From Bacillota bacterium (GTDB lineage Bacteria; Bacillota; Clostridia; Christensenellales; Aristaeellaceae), in assembly GCA_023416655.1 (NCBI GenBank), contig JAEZHK010000020.1:1-64000 (forward strand): a DNA stretch of 64,000 bases. The letters are read 5' to 3'. The notes under the pieces are model-generated. The model saw only the letters and a list, made by a program, of their open reading frames with translations, was not told the origin of the DNA and made no database searches. Position numbers and translations under genes: made by a program. Positions 15,600-25,647 of the stretch are shown in pieces (within the stretch, counting starts at the first letter, position 1; every line of letters begins with the position of its first letter).

Positions 15600-16664
15600 A
15601 TGGAGAGCGGCGCCCACTCCAGGCGGATCCATCGGAAGCGGAAGAGGATGCGGGCCATCGCCGCTTTGGCCGCGGTCGTCCTGCTCGCCACTGCGATCGT
15701 CTTTTTTAGCAAAATTCTGAGGGACGTCGCGGATTCCCCCGCCGTACCGGCTGGCGCGTCCGAACAGGCCCTGGCTCGGGACGTGCTACCTTCAGGTGAG
15801 GTCCCAGCCGCCGTGGGCGCGCAGCAGCCCGAACCCGTGGAAACGGTCGATCCGCATACAACGCCAGAACCGCAAGATACACCCGTCCTGCAGGAATTGT
15901 CCGCGCAGGATCAAGCGAGCGAACAGGACGCGCCGCCCCTTCCGCTATACGACGACCCGGCGATCCAGGCGCGCTGGACGAGCGAGGATATCACCGAGTA
16001 TACGAAAAAAGACGTCCGGATGCTGCCCATCCTGGACTACGCGAAGAACGCCACCGACAAGGTCGCCATCACCGTGGACGACTGCTTCCAGTTTGACAAT
16101 GTGCGCGCGATCCTGGACCTCGCCGACAAGTACGGCGCGAAGCTTACGTTCTTCCCCATCGGCTACCAGATCGAAAAGCAGCCGGAGATTTGGCAGGAGA
16201 TCCTGGACCGCGGCCATGAGCTGGAGAACCACTCCTACCACCATGTCACCATCACCACGTTGTCGGACGAAAAGCTGTACAGGACCATCACCATGCAGGA
16301 GCGCGCGATGAGCAAGGTGCTCGGCGTGAACTACAAGATGAAGTACTTCCGCCCCAAGGGTGGCACCAGCCGTAAGGAACTCCGGCTTTCGAAGGTGCTG
16401 CGCGATCTGGGGTATCAGGCCGTCGCCAGCTGGGGCCTGTCCGGCTCGCAGAACGTGAACTCGCTCCTTAAAAAGTGCAGCGGCGGGCATGTGATCCTGT
16501 TCCATTCTACCGACAACGACCTGAAGAAGCTGCGCAAGGTGATCCCCGCGCTTAAGAGAAAGGGTTTGAAAATGGTGACGCTCAACGAGCTGTACGGTAA
16601 ACCTGATAATTCGATTACGCCGCTCACGACAACGCCTCCTGCCGTGCCATCCGCCAAGCCCTGA
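15600..16664 (+). CDS. Membrane-anchored polysaccharide deacetylase (NodB-type)
   Basis: 354 residues from the ATG at 15600, preceded by GGAAGG; a TTG 16 codons upstream is an alternative. A basic N-terminus and one membrane helix (about 18-40) are followed by a Pro/Glu-rich spacer and the NodB domain (about 155-335). Motif 1 is ITVDDCF (catalytic and metal Asp), motif 2 is HSYHH (metal His pair), motif 3 is FRPKGG (Arg-Pro), and LILFHST-like VILFHST carries the catalytic-base His region. It should remove acetyl groups from cell-wall glycan or a surface polysaccharide. It has its own promoter; repeat copy C follows at 16727. Confidence 0.88.
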   Translation: MESGAHSRRIHRKRKRMRAIAALAAVVLLATAIVFFSKILRDVADSPAVPAGASEQALARDVLPSGEVPAAVGAQQPEPVETVDPHTTPEPQDTPVLQELSAQDQASEQDAPPLPLYDDPAIQARWTSEDITEYTKKDVRMLPILDYAKNATDKVAITVDDCFQFDNVRAILDLADKYGAKLTFFPIGYQIEKQPEIWQEILDRGHELENHSYHHVTITTLSDEKLYRTITMQERAMSKVLGVNYKMKYFRPKGGTSRKELRLSKVLRDLGYQAVASWGLSGSQNVNSLLKKCSGGHVILFHSTDNDLKKLRKVIPALKRKGLKMVTLNELYGKPDNSITPLTTTPPAVPSAKP

Positions 16665-16726
16665 CAATCCGAGCCATTTGGTGCTTCCACTCGCGCGCCT
16701 CAAAACCATCCCGGCTACCTTCCAAT

Positions 16727-16891
16727 CATGCCCGGCGACTTGTCGTCGGGCATGCCGTTTCCTCCACCAGTGCGCACATTGGTGGGGGAAACAATACCTT
16801 CAGTCAGCGGGTCGCCCGGGACGCCCGAGGGTGTTTCAGGCCCGCGCAGACCTCTCCTCGCGCCCAAAACCCGCTTGCGGGTTTTGGGCGC
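16727..16891 (-). repeat. Dispersed four-hairpin repeat, copy C
   Basis: Orientation minus. Hairpin 1 16860-16891 (GCGCCCAAAACCCGC-TT-GCGGGTTTTGGGCGC, perfect 15 bp); hairpin 2 16807-16845 (GCGGG/CCCGC); hairpin 3 16757-16792 (36 nt, CCACCA/TGGTGG core with two G-U pairs); hairpin 4 16727-16754 (CATGCCCG arms, one wobble). Most diverged copy, yet every stem is preserved. It lies between the deacetylase gene and the hrcA promoter. Confidence 0.85.
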
Positions 16892-16924
16892 TCTGAGTTT
16901 GCGCATTCTTAAACGAGAAAGCTA

Positions 16925-16953
16925 TTGACAAAAGGGGCGGCGGATGGTACATT
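16925..16953 (+). promoter_or_regulatory. Heat-shock operon promoter
   Basis: TTGACA (16925-16930), 17-nt spacer, TACATT (16948-16953), immediately upstream of CIRCE. Confidence 0.88.
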
Positions 16954-16964
16954 ATTCCCGTAGC

Positions 16965-16991
16965 TTAGCACTCGGAAGATTAGAGTGCTAA
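16965..16991. promoter_or_regulatory. CIRCE operator
   Basis: TTAGCACTC, 9-nt spacer, GAGTGCTAA: a perfect match to the CIRCE consensus bound by HrcA. It lies at about +5 to +31 of the transcript, giving autoregulated repression of the whole hrcA-grpE-dnaK-dnaJ operon. Confidence 0.98.
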
Positions 16992-17014
16992 CAACGGCGA
17001 AAGGAGGCGGGGGT

Positions 17015-18037
17015 GTGAAGCTGGACGACCGGAAGTTCATGATTCTTCGGACGATCATCGACGACTACATCTCGACGGCGGTCCCGGTTGGCTCGCGCAC
17101 GATTTCGCGTAAGCAAGGCGTCGGATTCAGCCCCGCGACCATTCGCAACGAAATGAGCGATCTGGAGGAGCTGGGGTACCTCGCGCAGCCGCACACGTCG
17201 GCGGGCCGGGTGCCTTCGGCAAAAGCCTACCGGCTGTACGTGGACCAGTTGATGCGGGTGCACAAGCTGTCGGACGACGATATGCGCCTGATCAACGACC
17301 ATTTGAAGGTCCGCGTCGGCGAGGTTGAGGAGATCATCCGCTCCGCCGCGCAGGCGCTCAGCGACGCGACCAACTACACCGCGCTGGTGGTGACCCCGCA
17401 CCTGGACACGCTGCGCATCAAAAGGGTGCAGCTGATCCCGGTCACGGAGAACAGCGCGCTGATGATCATCGTCACCAGCGCCGGCCTCGTCAAGGACGCG
17501 GTGGTGCGTGTGCCGGACGGCGTGAAGAGCGACCTTCTGTACAGGATCTCCGAAATGCTCACCGAACAGCTTTCCGGGCTTACGCTGGGCGAGATGCGCG
17601 GGCGGTTTGCGGGCCTGTTCCGGGACCTCAAGGAGCACAGGCGGCTCCTCGCGTCGGTCCTGGACGTGATGGAGAACCGGCTGCACGAGGAGCCGGAGCA
17701 GATCATGGTGGGCGGCGGATCGAACCTGTTGGCCTATCCGGAGTACGCCGACATCGAAAAGGCGCGCCTGTTTTTGAGCGTGCTGGAGAGCCGCGAAAAG
17801 CTCTACCCGCTGCTCCGGCAGAGCGGCGCGATGGAGTTTACCATCCGCATCGGCCCAGAGAACGACCTGCCGGAGCTCAGCGAATGCTCGCTGGTGACCG
17901 CGGTCTACCGCATCGGCAACCATACCTCCGGCACGCTGGGCATCCTGGGCCCCACGCGCATGAACTACGGCCGGGTGATCTCGGTATTGGAATTCATGGG
18001 CAAGGCGCTGACGAGCCTTTTGCCCGGGGACGACTGA
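17015..18037 (+). CDS. hrcA: Heat-inducible transcription repressor HrcA
   Basis: 340 residues from GTG at 17015, placed by AAGGAGG 7 nt upstream. The N-terminal winged helix (about 1-70) shows the typical start KLDDRKFMILRTIIDDYI, then PVGSRTISRKQGVGFSPATIRNEMSDLEELGYL and QPHTSAGRVPS (read in pieces); the GAF-like middle and C-terminal regions follow, ending near TGTLGILGPTRMNYGRVI. It binds the CIRCE site 24 nt upstream of its own start. grpE follows after 53 nt. First gene of the chaperone operon. Confidence 0.98.
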   Translation: MKLDDRKFMILRTIIDDYISTAVPVGSRTISRKQGVGFSPATIRNEMSDLEELGYLAQPHTSAGRVPSAKAYRLYVDQLMRVHKLSDDDMRLINDHLKVRVGEVEEIIRSAAQALSDATNYTALVVTPHLDTLRIKRVQLIPVTENSALMIIVTSAGLVKDAVVRVPDGVKSDLLYRISEMLTEQLSGLTLGEMRGRFAGLFRDLKEHRRLLASVLDVMENRLHEEPEQIMVGGGSNLLAYPEYADIEKARLFLSVLESREKLYPLLRQSGAMEFTIRIGPENDLPELSECSLVTAVYRIGNHTSGTLGILGPTRMNYGRVISVLEFMGKALTSLLPGDD

Positions 18038-18090
18038 TGCCGCCCTTTGCGTGGGGCGGCTGGCGAAGAACGAGGACTGGATGTGAGGAC

Positions 18091-18639
18091 ATGGCGGAAG
18101 AAAAGGAACTTATTCAGGACCTAAACCAGGGGGAGACCCTCGAACAGCCGGAAAACACGGCCAAGGGCGAGGGGGATGTCCAGGCGCTCAGTGACGCGCT
18201 TTTAAAGGCCGAAGCCCAGCGGGACGAATACCTGCGCATCGCGCAACGCACCCAGGCAGATTTCATGAACTACAAGCGGCTCAACGTCAGCGCCAAGGGG
18301 GACGCCTACGACGACGGCGTGCGGGACGCACTGTGCGCGCTGCTGCCGACGGTGGATAACCTCGAGCGCGCGCTGGAGGCCGCGAAGAAGGCGGGCGAGG
18401 CGGGCGCTCTGACCGAGGGCGTCGAAATGACGCTGAGGCAGCTATTGTCCGCGCTTGCGAAGCTGGGTCTGAACGAAATCCCCGCGCTGGGCGAGGCGTT
18501 TGACCCCGAGTGTCACAACGCGGTGGTCTGCGTCCCCGGCGGGGAACCCGGCACCATCCAGGAGGTCTTTCAGAAGGGATATCGCGCCAAAGGGCGCAAC
18601 ATCCGGTGCGCCATGGTCAAAGTGGCCGCCGAACCGTAG
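18091..18639 (+). CDS. grpE: Nucleotide exchange factor GrpE
   Basis: 182 residues starting at ATG 18091 after a GAGG site. The acidic N-terminal tail (1-45) leads into the long dimerisation helix (QRDEYLRIAQRTQADFMNYK) and the four-helix and beta-wing region, ending with the conserved FDPECHNAVV and GTIQEVFQKGYRAKGRNIRCAMVKVA (in pieces). It releases ADP from DnaK. One of four genes of the CIRCE-controlled operon. Confidence 0.97.
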   Translation: MAEEKELIQDLNQGETLEQPENTAKGEGDVQALSDALLKAEAQRDEYLRIAQRTQADFMNYKRLNVSAKGDAYDDGVRDALCALLPTVDNLERALEAAKKAGEAGALTEGVEMTLRQLLSALAKLGLNEIPALGEAFDPECHNAVVCVPGGEPGTIQEVFQKGYRAKGRNIRCAMVKVAAEP

Positions 18640-18670
18640 CCCACGAAGCCTCGTCCCCGCGATCTGACTT

Positions 18671-18756
18671 GATCTTTTTCCGCCCTGCGGTGTCGCTCCC
18701 CGCTTGAAATAGCGCTGCTATTCCTGCGCTGCGGCTCCTTGCAGGACAAAAAAATC
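18671..18756. other. Imperfect inverted repeat between grpE and dnaK
   Basis: The 192-nt gap holds arms GATCTTTTT...CCTGC (18671-18688) and GCAGG...AAAAAATC (18741-18756) enclosing a smaller perfect hairpin AATAGC-GCT-GCTATT (18708-18722). It could be an RNA processing or partial termination structure that adjusts dnaK level relative to hrcA and grpE. No promoter is evident. Confidence 0.4.
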
Positions 18757-18807
18757 TCCGCGTCATATCATAGGGTCTTCGGCTTCGCAGTCTAGAAAAG
18801 ATTTTAA

Positions 18808-20646
<1,839 letters not shown>

Positions 20647-20685
20647 AGCGACTCAACTCGCTTCGCGGCCTATCGCCAGACCGAT

Positions 20686-20758
20686 GCGCCGGAGCGCAAG
20701 CTCCGGCGCCTTTCCGATCGCCTTTGGGTCATGGACTTAAAAGGCGATCGGAAAGGCG
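20686..20758. other. Hairpin plus 19-bp perfect inverted repeat between dnaK and dnaJ
   Basis: A 10-bp hairpin GCGCCGGAGC-GCAA-GCTCCGGCGC (20686-20709) overlaps the left arm of a larger perfect 19-bp inverted repeat: CGCCTTTCCGATCGCCTTT at 20707-20725, a 14-nt loop, and its exact complement at 20740-20758. The two structures share 3 nt and are mutually exclusive at that point. Position suggests mRNA processing or partial termination inside the chaperone operon. Confidence 0.7.
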
Positions 20759-20832
20759 TACGGCGGCCAAGTGCCAATCCATGCCCCTTCGCCGGAAACG
20801 GCGACCGAGCGGGCGAATTAGAGGTGTGAAGT

Positions 20833-21978
20833 TTGGCAAAACGGGATTACTACGAGGTTCTGGGCGTCGGCAAGACGGCCAACGAGGCGGACATCAAAAA
20901 AGCCTACCGCCAGATGGCCAAGAAACTGCACCCGGACATGAACCCGGGCGACAAGAAGGCCGAAGAGGACTTCAAGGAGCTCAACGAGGCGTACGAAGTG
21001 CTTTCGGACGCCCAGAAGCGCGCGCGCTACGACCAGTTCGGCCACGAGACGCCCGGCCAGGGCGGCCCCGGCCCGGGCGGCTACGGCGATTTCGGCGGCT
21101 TCGGCGGGTTCGGGGGCGGCGGCTTCGGCGGGTTTGAGGACATCTTTTCCACCTTCTTCGGCGGCGGGGCCACGTCCGCCCGCTCGGGCCCGATGCAGGG
21201 CGAGGACCTTCGCTACGACCTGACCATCACCTTCGAGGAGGCGGCCATGGGCTGCTCCAAGGAGATTACGCTGGTCCGCGACGAGGCCTGCGAGCACTGC
21301 CACGGCTCCGGCGCGCGCCCCGGCACGCAGCCGCAGACCTGCCCCACCTGCAAGGGCGCAGGGCAGGTTCGCGTGACCCAGAATACCGCCTTCGGCCGCA
21401 TCCAGAACGTGCGGGTATGCGACACCTGCCACGGCGAGGGCAAGATCGTCACCGATCCCTGCCCCAAGTGCAACGGCAGGGGGCTGACGCGCACGTCCAA
21501 GCGCCGCACCATCAAGATCCCCGCCGGCATCGACGACGGGCAGGTAATCCGCATCAGCGGCCAGGGCGGCCCGGGCGTCCACGGAGGCCCGGCGGGCGAC
21601 CTGCAGGTGCTGGTGCACGTCAGGCCCCACAAGTACTTCAAGCGCAAGGGCACCGACCTCTACTGCGACGTGCCCATCTCCTTCACGCAGGCGGCGCTGG
21701 GCGCGGAGATCGACGTACCCACGCTGGAAAGCCCGGTCAAGTACCAGGTGCCGGAGGGCACACAGCCGGGCACGGTGTTCCGCGTCAAGGGGCAGGGCAT
21801 CCCGTCCCTTCGCGGCAGCGGCAAGGGCGACCTGTTCATCAATGTCAACGTGGAGATCCCCAAGCGCCTCTCGGATAAGCAGAAGGACCTCTTGCGCCAG
21901 TTCGACGGCGCGTCGACCGGCAAGGAGTACGAGCAGAAGAAATCGTTCATCGACCGGATGAAGGACGCGTTCAATTAA
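20833..21978 (+). CDS. dnaJ: Chaperone protein DnaJ (Hsp40)
   Basis: 381 residues from TTG at 20833, set by GAGGTG 6 nt upstream and by the conserved [11 protein letters not shown] start. J domain 1-70 with the HPD motif ([10 protein letters not shown]), Gly/Phe region about 75-115, four zinc-binding repeats [24 protein letters not shown] and CPKCNGRG, then C-terminal substrate-binding domains. Delivers clients to DnaK and stimulates its ATPase. Last gene of the CIRCE operon, followed by a terminator. Confidence 0.98.
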   Translation: MAKRDYYEVLGVGKTANEADIKKAYRQMAKKLHPDMNPGDKKAEEDFKELNEAYEVLSDAQKRARYDQFGHETPGQGGPGPGGYGDFGGFGGFGGGGFGGFEDIFSTFFGGGATSARSGPMQGEDLRYDLTITFEEAAMGCSKEITLVRDEACEHCHGSGARPGTQPQTCPTCKGAGQVRVTQNTAFGRIQNVRVCDTCHGEGKIVTDPCPKCNGRGLTRTSKRRTIKIPAGIDDGQVIRISGQGGPGVHGGPAGDLQVLVHVRPHKYFKRKGTDLYCDVPISFTQAALGAEIDVPTLESPVKYQVPEGTQPGTVFRVKGQGIPSLRGSGKGDLFINVNVEIPKRLSDKQKDLLRQFDGASTGKEYEQKKSFIDRMKDAFN

Positions 21979-21982
21979 AAAG

Positions 21983-22009
21983 TCGGAGGGGGAGCATTTC
22001 CCCCTCCGA
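21983..22009 (+). terminator. Terminator of the heat-shock operon
   Basis: TCGGAGGGGGA...TCCCCCTCCGA 11-bp stem right after the dnaJ stop, with only a modest T-rich tail. The following stretch to 22119 holds no recognisable gene. Confidence 0.8.
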
Positions 22010-22119
22010 TTCCTGTTACCGGGCGGTCGGAATATACTTCCAGAACCCGGAGATCCTGCGCGTAGAATAGACCTCCATGATTTTCGAGAGCTGTCGATCG
22101 GAAATGCGGGAGCGCGCCG

Positions 22120-22395
22120 TCAGCCGGCTTTGCGCTCCACGAACCAGCGTCCAAGTTTGTTGCCCATCAATTCGCCGCTCCGCTCGAAAAACAAATAGCT
22201 CTCCCGCCCCTTGACGATGATCGTGTACCGGTCGCCGCCGCTGCCCGCCCTAGCCGAAACCGCCGGACGGACGCCGACGACCCGGTCGATTTCATAGCGG
22301 CAGCCGTCCTCCCACACGAGCGAGCGGGGCAGAATCCGCCCGTGCTTGTCAAATGTCGCGTCCACGTCAACATACACCCGCATTTCAGAGCCCAC
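22120..22395 (-). CDS. Conserved small protein of unknown function
   Basis: 91 residues from GTG at 22395, set by AAGGAGG 6-7 nt upstream. The product is mostly beta with alternating charged and hydrophobic residues: MRVYVDVDATFDKHGRILP, then WEDGCRYEIDRVVGVRPA, DRYTIIVKGRESYLFFE and a closing WFVERK. From memory, similar 80-90 residue proteins occur widely in Clostridia without assigned function; a single barrel-like domain is likely. It has a strong promoter at 22469-22497 and no neighbour on its transcript. Confidence 0.8.
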   Translation of the reverse strand: MGSEMRVYVDVDATFDKHGRILPRSLVWEDGCRYEIDRVVGVRPAVSARAGSGGDRYTIIVKGRESYLFFERSGELMGNKLGRWFVERKAG

Positions 22396-22468
22396 GGTAC
22401 CCCTCCTTGCACGCTTCGGATCCGGATTTGCCATTCCGGCACGATATAGAACATGTGTTCGCAATCCT

Positions 22469-22497
22469 ATTGTATGCGGGCGGAGCGGCTTTGTCAA
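22469..22497 (-). promoter_or_regulatory. Promoter of the small conserved protein gene
   Basis: Minus-strand TTGACA (22492-22497), 17-nt spacer, TACAAT (22469-22474). Confidence 0.85.
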
Positions 22498-22541
22498 CAG
22501 GAAAATCCTTGATGCGGGCAGGAGATTCCGTTCGCAATGAA

Positions 22542-22579
22542 GTGACCCCCGCGTTTTCCAATGAAAACGCGGGGGTCAC
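22542..22579. terminator. 17-bp perfect hairpin, probable terminator downstream of oppA and repeat D
   Basis: GTGACCCCCGCGTTTTC-CAAT-GAAAACGCGGGGGTCAC, a perfect 17-bp stem with a 4-nt loop. It lies on the 3' side of the minus-strand oppA transcript after repeat copy D and upstream of the gene at 22395. The A/T block is inside the stem rather than after it, so termination is likely but not certain. Confidence 0.65.
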
Positions 22580-22615
22580 GCTGACTGTTGACAAACCTCG
22601 TCGTACCTTCAATTC

Positions 22616-22778
22616 GTTCCCGGCGACCCGTGCTCCGGGAATCGGTTTCCGGAATCAGTGCGTACACTGATGCAGGAAACAATTCCTGTGGTCAGTGAGC
22701 CGCCCGGAAATCCCGCAGGTGTTTGGCTCACGCAGTCTTCCTCCTTCGCGTTGAAAAACCCTCGGGGTTTTTTAGCGC
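22616..22778 (-). repeat. Dispersed four-hairpin repeat, copy D
   Basis: Orientation minus. Hairpin 1 22748-22778 (AAAAACCC/GGGTTTTT core) starts 7 nt after the oppA stop; hairpin 2 22695-22731 (GTGAGCC/GGCTCAC); 14-nt linker; hairpin 3 22645-22680 (36 nt, ATCAGTG-CGTA-CACTGAT core); hairpin 4 22616-22642 (TTCCCGG/CCGGGAA). It lies between oppA and the hairpin at 22542, so it probably forms the 3' untranslated region of oppA mRNA. Confidence 0.88.
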
Positions 22779-22785
22779 TTGAGGA

Positions 22786-24387
22786 TCAGCCCTCGAACTT
22801 CGCGTACTCGAAGTAGATGTGGCCGATGGCGTTCTTGATGACGCCCTTCAGCTCGGGCTTGATGAGGTAGTCGTCCACCATGGTGTACATCGGCATACCG
22901 GGCATCTGCTCGCAGATGTACTTCTCCGCCGCAATCAGGGCGGCCTCGCGCTGGGCGGGGTCGAGGATCATGCTCGCGTCGGCGACCATCTTGTCGTACA
23001 CCGGGTCGTCCCAGCCGTTCTCGGAGCAGTTGGAGCCGGTCACCCAGACCTTGAGGTTTGACGAGGGATCCATGTAGTCGGTGGTGAAGCCGTTGCGGCC
23101 CACGGAGAAGTTGCCGTTGGCCAGCTCGTCCCAGTAGGTGGAGGACTCGTAGGTGGTGATGGTGTACTGGATGCCCAGGTTGCCCTTCCACATCTCGCCC
23201 AGGATCTGCGCCATCAGCTTCTGCTCATCCGAGTTCTGGCAGACGATGTTGACCACCGGGAAGCCCGCGCCGCCCGCGTAGCCCGCGTCGGCCAAGAGGG
23301 CCTGCGCCTTGGCGACATCTTCGGCGAACATGTCGCCCGCCACGGAGCGGTAGGAGCCGTCGGTGGTCAGCGAGGGCTGGGAGGACGGCACGAAGCCATA
23401 GACCGGCGTCTCGCTGGTCAGGTTCACGGCCCCCAGCACCGCCTTGCGGTCGATGGCGTAGGAGAACGCCTGGCGCACGCGCGGGTCAGAGAATTCCGGC
23501 AGCTTGCAGTTGAAGTCCCAGTACTGGATGCCGATGCGGTCCTTCGGGACGAGCTGCTCGGTACCCGCGTATTCCTTGCGCGCGTCGGCGTTGATGTCGT
23601 CGGCGACGTTCAGATCGCCGTTGTCATAGGCCACCAGCACCGAGCTGGGATCGGCGATGATGTAGTAGATGACTTCGTCGATCTGAACGTCGTCCTTGGC
23701 GTAATAGTTGGGGTTCTTGCTCATGACGAGCTTGTCCAGCGAGGAGTACTCGGTGAGCATGAACGCGCCGTTGGACACGTAGGTGGCGACGTTCTTGGTC
23801 CACGGGTCGCCCGCGGCTTCGACCACGGCCTGCTTCACCGGGCAGAACACGGTGGTGGCGGTCAGGGTCACAAACCACGGCGCGTAGTAGGCGGTCGTAA
23901 CTTCCAGCGTGACATCGTCGATCGCCTTGACGCCCACGTCGTCGGCGGTCCCGGTGCCTTCGTTGTATTCCTTGCCGTTTTTCAGGACCCACAGGTCGCT
24001 GGCGGAGCTGGAGGCCACCGCGGGGTTCAGAACGCGCTTCCAGGAGTATTCAAAGTCCTTGGCGGTCAGATCGCTGCCATCGGACCATTTGAGGCCCTTC
24101 TTCAAGGTGAAGGTGTAGCTCATGCCGTCTTCGGAGACCACGACGCTCTCCGCGCAGGCGGGGATGAAATTGACGCCGTCCGGGCCCAGCTTGTACAGAC
24201 CCTGGAACAGGTTCTGAAGCACGATGGAGGAGCGGGAGAAGCTGTTGAGCGTGGGGTCCATCTCCTGCGGGTCGTCGGCGATGGAGTACTTGACAACCTT
24301 CTTCTCTTCCGCGAACCCGGTGACCTGCAACATGGATAGGCCAAGGAGCATTGCCACGACGAGAAGCAGCGAGACCGTCCTTTTCAT
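22786..24387 (-). CDS. oppA: Oligopeptide ABC transporter substrate-binding protein
   Basis: 533 residues of the SBP_bac_5 family. The signal peptide (MKRTVSLLLVVAMLLGLSML, cleaved near GFAEE) lacks a lipobox Cys, unusual for a Gram-positive binding protein, so it may be released or held by other means. Family features include DDPQEMDPTLNS near the N-terminus, TFTLKKGLKWSDGSDLTAKDFEYSWKRVLNP (in pieces), and SDPRVRQAFSYAIDRKAV. It is transcribed divergently from oppBCDF across a 314-nt gap. Binds peptides for import. Repeat copy D follows the stop codon. Confidence 0.93.
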   Translation of the reverse strand: MKRTVSLLLVVAMLLGLSMLQVTGFAEEKKVVKYSIADDPQEMDPTLNSFSRSSIVLQNLFQGLYKLGPDGVNFIPACAESVVVSEDGMSYTFTLKKGLKWSDGSDLTAKDFEYSWKRVLNPAVASSSASDLWVLKNGKEYNEGTGTADDVGVKAIDDVTLEVTTAYYAPWFVTLTATTVFCPVKQAVVEAAGDPWTKNVATYVSNGAFMLTEYSSLDKLVMSKNPNYYAKDDVQIDEVIYYIIADPSSVLVAYDNGDLNVADDINADARKEYAGTEQLVPKDRIGIQYWDFNCKLPEFSDPRVRQAFSYAIDRKAVLGAVNLTSETPVYGFVPSSQPSLTTDGSYRSVAGDMFAEDVAKAQALLADAGYAGGAGFPVVNIVCQNSDEQKLMAQILGEMWKGNLGIQYTITTYESSTYWDELANGNFSVGRNGFTTDYMDPSSNLKVWVTGSNCSENGWDDPVYDKMVADASMILDPAQREAALIAAEKYICEQMPGMPMYTMVDDYLIKPELKGVIKNAIGHIYFEYAKFEG

Positions 24388-24424
24388 GATTCTTCCTCCT
24401 GATAATTATTCAGACCTTGCAGGA

Positions 24425-24453
24425 ATCTTACCAAATATTGCAGGGAGTGTCAA
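24425..24453 (-). promoter_or_regulatory. Promoter of oppA
   Basis: Minus-strand TTGACA (24448-24453), 17-nt spacer, TAAGAT (24425-24430), 37 nt before the start. The rest of the gap to 24701 is A/T-richer and should hold the oppBCDF promoter, but I could not fix a -35/-10 pair with confidence. Confidence 0.85.
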
Positions 24454-24701
24454 GCCGAGGCTGCAAGATGTGGATACTCTTAACACGGTTTGTGCCAAAT
24501 TGAATTTTTACAGAGCGGCGAATGTAAAACCGGCTTGAGGCCTTTGCTTTTTTTTGCCTTATAGTTTAAAATGTAGTACATAAATATGCATGACACCGGG
24601 CAGACAGAACCTGTGCGGGCGGCAGGATGGCCCCGCGTCAGGGGAAGCGGGCTTCGACGCGGCACCCAAGTGCCATGCACAAACGGAAATCGGGGGATTT
24701 C

Positions 24702-25631
24702 ATGGCGAAATACATCGTAAAACGCCTGTTCGCGGGCGCATTGACCATCGTGGTGCTGATCACCATCGCTTTTTTTCTGATGCACATGATGCCGGGCAGC
24801 CCGTTCAGCGGGGAACAGCAGAAGAAGCTGACGGCGGAGGGCCTTATCAGGCTCAAGGAGAAGTACGGCCTCGACAGGCCCGTGTGGGAGCAGTACCTCA
24901 CCTATTGGAAAGGACTTTTGAAGTTTGACTTCGGCATTTCCTTCAAAAAGCCCGACACCTCCGCCAACGAGATCATCATAGGCCACTTCCCGATTTCGGC
25001 GCAGGTGGGCGGCATCGCGGTGCTTGTTTCGTTATTGATCGGGATTCCGCTGGGCATCGCCGCGGCGCTCAACCGCGGGCGCATCATGGACTGGTTCTCG
25101 ATGGTGTTCGCCACCATCGGCATCTCCGCGCCGGTCTTCGTGATTTCGGTGATCCTGATGTACCTGCTGTGCGGCCTGTTCCCGGTGCTGCCAAACTTCG
25201 GCCTCAACAGCTGGAAGAGCTACATCCTGCCGGTTGCCTGCCTTTCGTTCAACCCCATCGCCTACATCGCGCGGCAGACCCGGTCCTCGATGCTGGAGGC
25301 CATGGAGCAGGACTACGTGCGCACCGCCCGCGCCAAGGGCGTCTCGGAATTCTGGGTGGTGGTCAAGCACGCGCTGAAAAACGCGATCATGCCGGTGGTT
25401 ACGTACTTAGGTCCGCTCATGGCGATCCTTTTGACCGGCTCCTTCATCGTGGAGCGGCTTTTCTCCATCTCCGGCATCGGAAGGTACTTCGTCCAGTCGA
25501 TCTCCGACCGCGACTATACGATGATCATGGGCATCACGGTGTTCTTCGGCATCTTCGTCGTGGTCTGCAACCTGATTGTGGACATCCTGCTGGCCGTGGT
25601 TGACCCGCGCGTGAAGCTGTCCAGCAAGTAA
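24702..25631 (+). CDS. oppB: Oligopeptide ABC transporter permease OppB
   Basis: 309 residues; start ATG 24702 after CGGGGGATTTC. Begins with MAKYIVKRLFAGALTIVVLI, a classic DppB/OppB first helix, followed by five further membrane segments and the coupling loop EAMEQDYVRTARAKGVSEFWVV (EAA motif, in pieces), then HALKNAIMPVVTYLG. Forms the membrane channel with OppC. First of four genes separated by 16 nt, 12 nt and an overlap. Confidence 0.95.
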   Translation: MAKYIVKRLFAGALTIVVLITIAFFLMHMMPGSPFSGEQQKKLTAEGLIRLKEKYGLDRPVWEQYLTYWKGLLKFDFGISFKKPDTSANEIIIGHFPISAQVGGIAVLVSLLIGIPLGIAAALNRGRIMDWFSMVFATIGISAPVFVISVILMYLLCGLFPVLPNFGLNSWKSYILPVACLSFNPIAYIARQTRSSMLEAMEQDYVRTARAKGVSEFWVVVKHALKNAIMPVVTYLGPLMAILLTGSFIVERLFSISGIGRYFVQSISDRDYTMIMGITVFFGIFVVVCNLIVDILLAVVDPRVKLSSK

Positions 25632-25647
25632 ACGGGGAGGAAAGCCG

